Assembly (NCBI RefSeq): GCF_022179325.1
Contig: NZ_BPQQ01000087.1
Span: forward strand, 1-52,159
Source: Methylobacterium isbiliense
GTDB taxonomy: Bacteria; Pseudomonadota; Alphaproteobacteria; Rhizobiales; Beijerinckiaceae
DNA: 52,159 nucleotides
Direction of reading: 5' to 3'
The notes under the pieces were generated by a model. It saw nothing but the letters and a program-made list of their open reading frames with translations, did not search any database and had not been told where the DNA came from. A program made the position numbers and the translations under genes. This document shows positions 48,860 to 52,159 of the stretch, one piece after another (the first letter of the stretch is position 1; each line of letters begins with the position of its first letter).

Positions 48860-49585
48860 ATGATCTCCAATCCGAACGCCGTCGCGGCCCTGCATCCCGT
48901 GACCAAGCCCGGCCTGCCCGCGACGGTGCAGCACCATCTCGGCCGCCATCTGCGCGAGGCCTACGGGTCGGTCGAGACGACGATTCCCGACGCCTTCGTG
49001 GCCCTGATCGCCAAGCTCGAATCGGCCCTCGCCGCGCAGGGCCGCACGGTGGAACCCGAGTTCCGCGACGGCCTGCTCACCGCCCTGCCGTCGCTGCGCG
49101 CCTTCGCGCTGTCGCTGACCAACAATGCCGCCCGGGCGGACGACCTCGTGCAGGACACCATCCTGCGCGCGTGGCAGAACCAGCACCGCTTCCAGCCCGG
49201 CACCAACCTCAACGCGTGGCTGTTCACCATCCTGCGCAACGCCTTCTACTCCGAACAGCGCAAGCGCATGCGCGAGGTGCAGGACGAGGACGGCTCCTAC
49301 GCGGCCCGGCTGTTCACAGCGCCGGACCAGGGCCATCGGCTCGACGTGCAGGATCTGCGCGCGGGTCTCGCCAAGCTGCCGCACGATCAGCGCGAGGCGC
49401 TGATCCTGGTGGGGGCCGAGGGCCTCTCGTACGAGGAGGTCGCGCAGATCTGCGGCGTCGCCATCGGCACGATCAAGAGCCGGGTCAACCGCGCCCGCAA
49501 CCGGCTCGCCGAGCTCCTCGGCTACACCGAGGATGACCTCAATGCCGACCGGATGATCCAATCGGCGATGAGCGAGGGTGCCTGA
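48860..49585 (+). CDS. EcfG-type sigma factor with N-terminal NepR-like anti-sigma domain
   Basis: 241 residues. Residues 68-220 are a typical EcfG (ECF15) sigma factor of the general stress response: region 2 'LPSLRAFALSLTNNAARADDLVQDTILRAWQNQHRFQPGTNLNAWLFTILRNAFYSEQRKR' and region 4 'LPHDQREALILVGAEGLSYEEVAQICGVAIGTIKSRVNRARNRLAELLG'. Residues 25-60, 'HHLGRHLREAYGSVETTIPDAFVALIAKLE', match the NepR core (LG..LR..Y..V....(V/I)PD.F..L...L), the anti-sigma factor that normally is a separate protein encoded next to ecfG. There is no stop between them. Release by phosphorylated PhyR would be the expected switch. phyR is not nearby. Confidence 0.85.
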   Translation: MISNPNAVAALHPVTKPGLPATVQHHLGRHLREAYGSVETTIPDAFVALIAKLESALAAQGRTVEPEFRDGLLTALPSLRAFALSLTNNAARADDLVQDTILRAWQNQHRFQPGTNLNAWLFTILRNAFYSEQRKRMREVQDEDGSYAARLFTAPDQGHRLDVQDLRAGLAKLPHDQREALILVGAEGLSYEEVAQICGVAIGTIKSRVNRARNRLAELLGYTEDDLNADRMIQSAMSEGA

Positions 49586-49737
49586 GCGCGAGCGCCCGGG
49601 CTCGTCGCAGGCAGCCGCCGCGCCCGGATCGGTGATTCCCATCGCCGATCCCGCGGTGCTCTCCGCATTTTCCGCCCTCGCCTTCCCGAGGGTCAATCTG
49701 TCATGAGGTGGGGGCTGCCGCTTGCCGAGCCCGCACG

Positions 49738-49857
49738 ATGACGATCCTGACGCAGACGATCACGCCAAACCGCCTCCAGATCATCGCCTATGTCCTGGCG
49801 GCCTTCGCGTATTTCGTCGTGCTGATACGGCTCGAGGCGAGTTGCTTCTGCCCCTGA
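49738..49857 (+). CDS. Possible small single-pass membrane peptide, 39 aa
   Basis: ATG at 49738 to TGA at 49857: MTILTQTITPNRLQ then IIAYVLAAFAYFVVLIRL, one clear membrane segment, and a Cys-containing end (EASCFCP). Ribosome site is weak. It sits about 150 bases past the sigma gene and before a minus-strand terminator. Many such tiny membrane proteins exist in stress operons; function unknown. Confidence 0.4.
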   Translation: MTILTQTITPNRLQIIAYVLAAFAYFVVLIRLEASCFCP

Positions 49858-49924
49858 TTCCGCCCTGCGAAGCCGGCAGCGCGGCCGCCGCGGACCAGAG
49901 GGCTCGGTATCCCCAAGAGAAAGA

Positions 49925-49953
49925 ACCCCGCCGGCGGGGGCTCAGCGGGGTTG
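49925..49953 (-). terminator. Terminator of the pirin gene
   Basis: AACCCCGC (49925-49932) and GCGGGGTT (49946-49953) form a perfect 8-bp stem; on the minus strand it is followed by CTTTCTCTT. About 95 bases past the pirin stop codon. Confidence 0.6.
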
Positions 49954-50045
49954 ATCAGAGTGTCGCCTTTGAAGCGCGGCCGATGCTACCTGGGCGCAAG
50001 CGATTGTCCAGTCCCTTCCTCTCACGCCACCCGTCCCGATCGTCG

Positions 50046-50780
50046 TCAGGGCCCGCTCAGCGTCCCGGCGCGGGTCGCGGCGGCCTCGCGGTCGACCAGG
50101 AAGGCGACGAGGACCGAGGGCACCTCGGCATGGAGGGGCGGCAGCGGCTCTCCGGTCAGCCGGATGCCGTCGCCCTTGGCGAGGTAGAGGCCCTCCCCCG
50201 CGACGACGCCGTCCAGCACGTAGACGAAGACGTCGTGCCCCGCAGGCAGGGCGGCTAGCGCCGTGCCGGGCGCCGGGTGCGCGTCGAGCACGCTTACCTC
50301 CTGGCGCACGACGAGCGGCGCGCCGCGGCCCTCCGGGCCGGCAAGGAGACGCCAGGTGCCGTCGCGTGGGGCCGGCGCCGGCGGCTCGTGGAACTGCACC
50401 CGCGGCGCGAGGCCGGCCTCGCGCGGGCGGATGACGATCTGCAGCATCTCGACGGGATCGTCGGGGACGGATTCCTCGTGCCGGACGCCGCAGCCGGCAT
50501 TCATCAGCATGAGGCGGCGGGCCGAGACCGTCACGCGGTGTCCGGCGGAATCCGCGTGCACCAAGCTGCCGCGCCAGACATAGCTCAGGATCTCGTCGTC
50601 GCGGTGCTCGTGCATACGCACCAGGGCGCCGGCGCCGAGCGCGGCGTGATCGATCCGCGCGAGCGGCCCGAAGGCGTCGTCGCCGGCCTCGGCGAGCCCG
50701 CGCCCCGGGCGTACGATCCGGAGCCGAAACAGGCCCGTCCCGGCCGTCTGCCGCTCGTGCGCCCGCACCACCTGCCGCAT
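50046..50780 (-). CDS. Pirin family protein (bicupin)
   Basis: 244 residues. 'FGPLARIDHAALGAGALVRMHEHRDDEILSYVWRGSLVHADSAGH' supplies the N-terminal cupin metal ligands (two His and a Glu), then 'LMNAGCGVRHEESVPDDPVEMLQIVIRP'; a second, less conserved cupin follows. Shorter branch similar to YhaK/YhhW; some act as quercetinases or redox-sensitive regulators. No neighbour suggests a role. Confidence 0.85.
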   Translation of the reverse strand: MRQVVRAHERQTAGTGLFRLRIVRPGRGLAEAGDDAFGPLARIDHAALGAGALVRMHEHRDDEILSYVWRGSLVHADSAGHRVTVSARRLMLMNAGCGVRHEESVPDDPVEMLQIVIRPREAGLAPRVQFHEPPAPAPRDGTWRLLAGPEGRGAPLVVRQEVSVLDAHPAPGTALAALPAGHDVFVYVLDGVVAGEGLYLAKGDGIRLTGEPLPPLHAEVPSVLVAFLVDREAAATRAGTLSGP

Positions 50781-50857
50781 CGCCGCTCCCCCGCCGCTCC
50801 GCCTTCCGATCTCGGGCGGCGGCGCGGCACGGACAGGGTGCCGGCCGCGATGCCGCG

Positions 50858-50900
50858 CCGGCGGGCCGGCCGGCCGGCGGGCCGGTCGGCCGGCGGGCCG
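50858..50900. repeat. Short tandem repeat, period 16
   Basis: CCGGCGGGCC occurs at 50858-50867, 50874-50883 and 50890-50899, i.e. every 16 bases, separated by GGCCGG-like spacers. It lies in the promoter region between the divergent pirin and PAS-HTH genes. Confidence 0.5.
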
Positions 50901-50943
50901 CGCGTGGACGACCCGGCCCGGTTCAGGCTATCGTCCGCCCACC

Positions 50944-51987
50944 ATGGTGAATGCCCTGCTGCAGCCGCTCACCAGGGACGACCTGGCCTTCTCGTCGGAT
51001 GATTTTCTGCGCCTGCTGGAGAGTATCGGCCTCACGGGCATCTGGGGCTGGCGCTTCGCCGGCGACGAGCATCGGTGGACCGCGGGCCTGCTGCGCATCC
51101 TGGGTCTGGAGCCCGGCGAGATGCGGCCGGGCTACGAGAGCTTCCTGCGCCTCGTCCATCCGGAAGACCGTGCCGCCTTCGGCTGCGCCGCGCAGATCCG
51201 CCAGCAGGGGCTCGTGCGCGATGCGACCTTCCGGGTGATCCGTCCGAACGGGGCGCTGCGCACGCTGACGAGCCGGGGCGCGGTCTACGTGGCGCCGGAC
51301 GGCCGCCCGCGGGGCGCGGCATGGACGGTGCTGGACGTCACCGACCGGGATCTGCTCGCCCGCGCGCAGATCCGTCAGACCCAGGCCCGCCGGGCCGCGT
51401 TCGAGCGGACCCGTAGCTGGATGCACAATTCCCGCTACACGCTCTCCCACCGGGTCGCCTCGTCCGAACTGCTGCAGCTGACCGGGATGACGCAGGCGGA
51501 GTTCCAGGACGACTGGGCGCGCGGGCTCGTCCGGGAGGACCGAGCGCATATGCGCGCCTTCGTGCGGTCGCGGATCGAGGCCGGGGCTCCGTTCATCGCC
51601 GACACCCGCTTCCTGCTGGCGGAGGGCGGGACGGGGCTGTTCCGGGGGGTGTTCGTGCCGGTGCGCGACGCCCGGGGGCGGATCGAGAGCTGGACGACGC
51701 TGTCCTTCCCGCGCGGGCGGCCGCCGGGGCTGCCGGCCACGGGCGCGCTGCGGCGCGGGCTGGAGGAGAGCCTTGGCGGCCGCCACCTGCACGCCGCGCG
51801 CGCGCTGCTGGGCTGGTCGATGACCGACCTCGCCCGGGCGAGCGGGCTGTCGGCGTCGACGATCCGGCGGCTGGAGACCGATGGCGAGGGCGCACGCAGC
51901 CGCCACGCCGCGGTCGCGGCCCTGCGGGCGAACGGGGTGGTGTTCGGGCTCCTGCCGACCGGGACGATTGCGGTCGGGCGGAGGTGA
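50944..51987 (+). CDS. PAS-domain protein with C-terminal helix-turn-helix
   Basis: 347 residues. A first PAS domain spans about 20-130: 'LLESIGLTGIWGWRFAGDEHRWTAGLLRILGLEPGEMRPGYESFLRLVHPEDRAAF' is PAS-3 type, ending in 'AWTVLDVTDRDLL'. A second, PAS-like segment covers about 150-260. The C-terminus is a Cro/XRE helix-turn-helix, 'HAARALLGWSMTDLARASGLSASTIRRLETDG', followed by a short winged tail. A one-component regulator sensing an unknown ligand or light/redox cue. ATG at 50944; the ribosome site is poor. Confidence 0.82.
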   Translation: MVNALLQPLTRDDLAFSSDDFLRLLESIGLTGIWGWRFAGDEHRWTAGLLRILGLEPGEMRPGYESFLRLVHPEDRAAFGCAAQIRQQGLVRDATFRVIRPNGALRTLTSRGAVYVAPDGRPRGAAWTVLDVTDRDLLARAQIRQTQARRAAFERTRSWMHNSRYTLSHRVASSELLQLTGMTQAEFQDDWARGLVREDRAHMRAFVRSRIEAGAPFIADTRFLLAEGGTGLFRGVFVPVRDARGRIESWTTLSFPRGRPPGLPATGALRRGLEESLGGRHLHAARALLGWSMTDLARASGLSASTIRRLETDGEGARSRHAAVAALRANGVVFGLLPTGTIAVGRR

Positions 51988-52048
51988 GCCGCCGCGGCGC
52001 CTTGACGGTAGCCGGATCCCCCGCGCCGAACCGCTGACCACTGCCGCA

Positions 52049-52066
52049 CCGGTCGCTCGCGACCGG
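52049..52066 (+). terminator. Hairpin downstream of the PAS-HTH gene
   Basis: CCGGTCGC (52049-52056) and GCGACCGG (52059-52066) are perfect arms around TC. About 60 bases past the stop codon; no T-run. Confidence 0.4.
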
Positions 52067-52077
52067 CGGAATGATGC

Positions 52078-52159
52078 CTAAGCAGATTTCGCAAAAGTGG
52101 TCGCCGGTTTTGCGATAAAAATCTGCGAAGAAACAAGAACCTAAGCGGACGAAGCGTTG
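52078..52159. repeat. MITE-like element, copy 2, truncated by window edge
   Basis: 82 bases, identical to 31664-31745 except one substitution (C in copy 1, A here, after TTTTGCGAT). It begins with the same CTAAGCAGA terminal repeat and runs to the last base of the window, just inside the second internal hairpin. Confidence 0.85.

Noticed and set aside
1-52159. CRISPR array, tRNA, rRNA, prophage or transposase genes
   Set aside because: I looked for regularly spaced repeats, cloverleaf-like sequences and transposase or integrase motifs (e.g. DDE, HxxR) and found none. A tRNA scan would be the decisive check for tRNA genes.

Overview
The window is chromosomal DNA from a high-GC alphaproteobacterium, most likely Methylobacterium or Methylorubrum. 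The evidence is the split F0 ATP synthase b/b' genes, FlbT next to flagellin, two DUF6894 proteins, the helicase/S4/FdxA/CarD/RpoH run, an EcfG-family sigma factor, and alphaproteobacterial regulatory signals (GGAAC-N16/17-CGTT promoters and a GTTC-N7-GTTC LexA box). The genus call is inference from gene content and style; no rRNA gene is present. Most of the window is ordinary core genome. No phage, CRISPR array, transposase or tRNA was seen.

Layout. 1-1800: end of a GT61-like glycosyltransferase, then a sparse, locally AT-richer stretch with a DUF6894 gene and two strong hairpins. 1800-6000 (minus): DUF808 membrane protein, a small coiled-coil protein, a lytic transglycosylase, a glycine-rich secreted protein and an NADP-dependent oxidoreductase. 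6190-9100 (minus): F0 operon atpI-atpB-atpE-atpF'-atpF with a recognisable promoter and terminator. 9160-16020 (minus): smc, a DsbA-like thioredoxin protein, an M24 aminopeptidase and sfsA. 16130-19440 (plus): CinA-like molybdopterin-binding protein, gpt, a FNT-type transporter and an SDR. 19490-21390 (minus): pncB and a PNPOx-like protein. 21580-24650 (plus): molbindin plus a FecBCD/MolABC-type ABC transporter, overlapping genes. 24800-31600 (plus): small secreted protein, SUV3-like helicase, S4 protein, fdxA, carD, rpoH. 31660-35760: a MITE-like repeat, a phosphopantetheinyl transferase, an L,D-transpeptidase, a LexA-box-preceded DUF6894 gene, a patatin and an LLM monooxygenase. 35840-38520: a second putative small mobile element, then a membrane protein/winged-helix regulator/cis-prenyltransferase cluster with two copies of one operator. 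38600-42570: DUF892 protein, flbT and a very large flagellin. 42580-48170 (minus): pstSCAB-phoU-phoB with a triple PHO half-site. 48240-49860: a small protein, an EcfG sigma factor with a NepR-like N-terminus, and a small membrane peptide. 50040-52159: pirin, a PAS-HTH regulator and a second copy of the MITE-like repeat cut by the window edge.

How it fits together. The general stress response is the recurring theme: a sigma factor that seems to carry its own anti-sigma domain has a matching promoter upstream, rpoH has the same promoter class, and weaker versions precede a few stress-type genes. Phosphate control (PhoB and the PHO box) and SOS control (LexA box) are also legible. The most unusual items are the NepR-EcfG fusion, the twin-operator cis-prenyltransferase cluster, two families of small structured repeat elements, and a flagellin with a compositionally foreign repeat unit.
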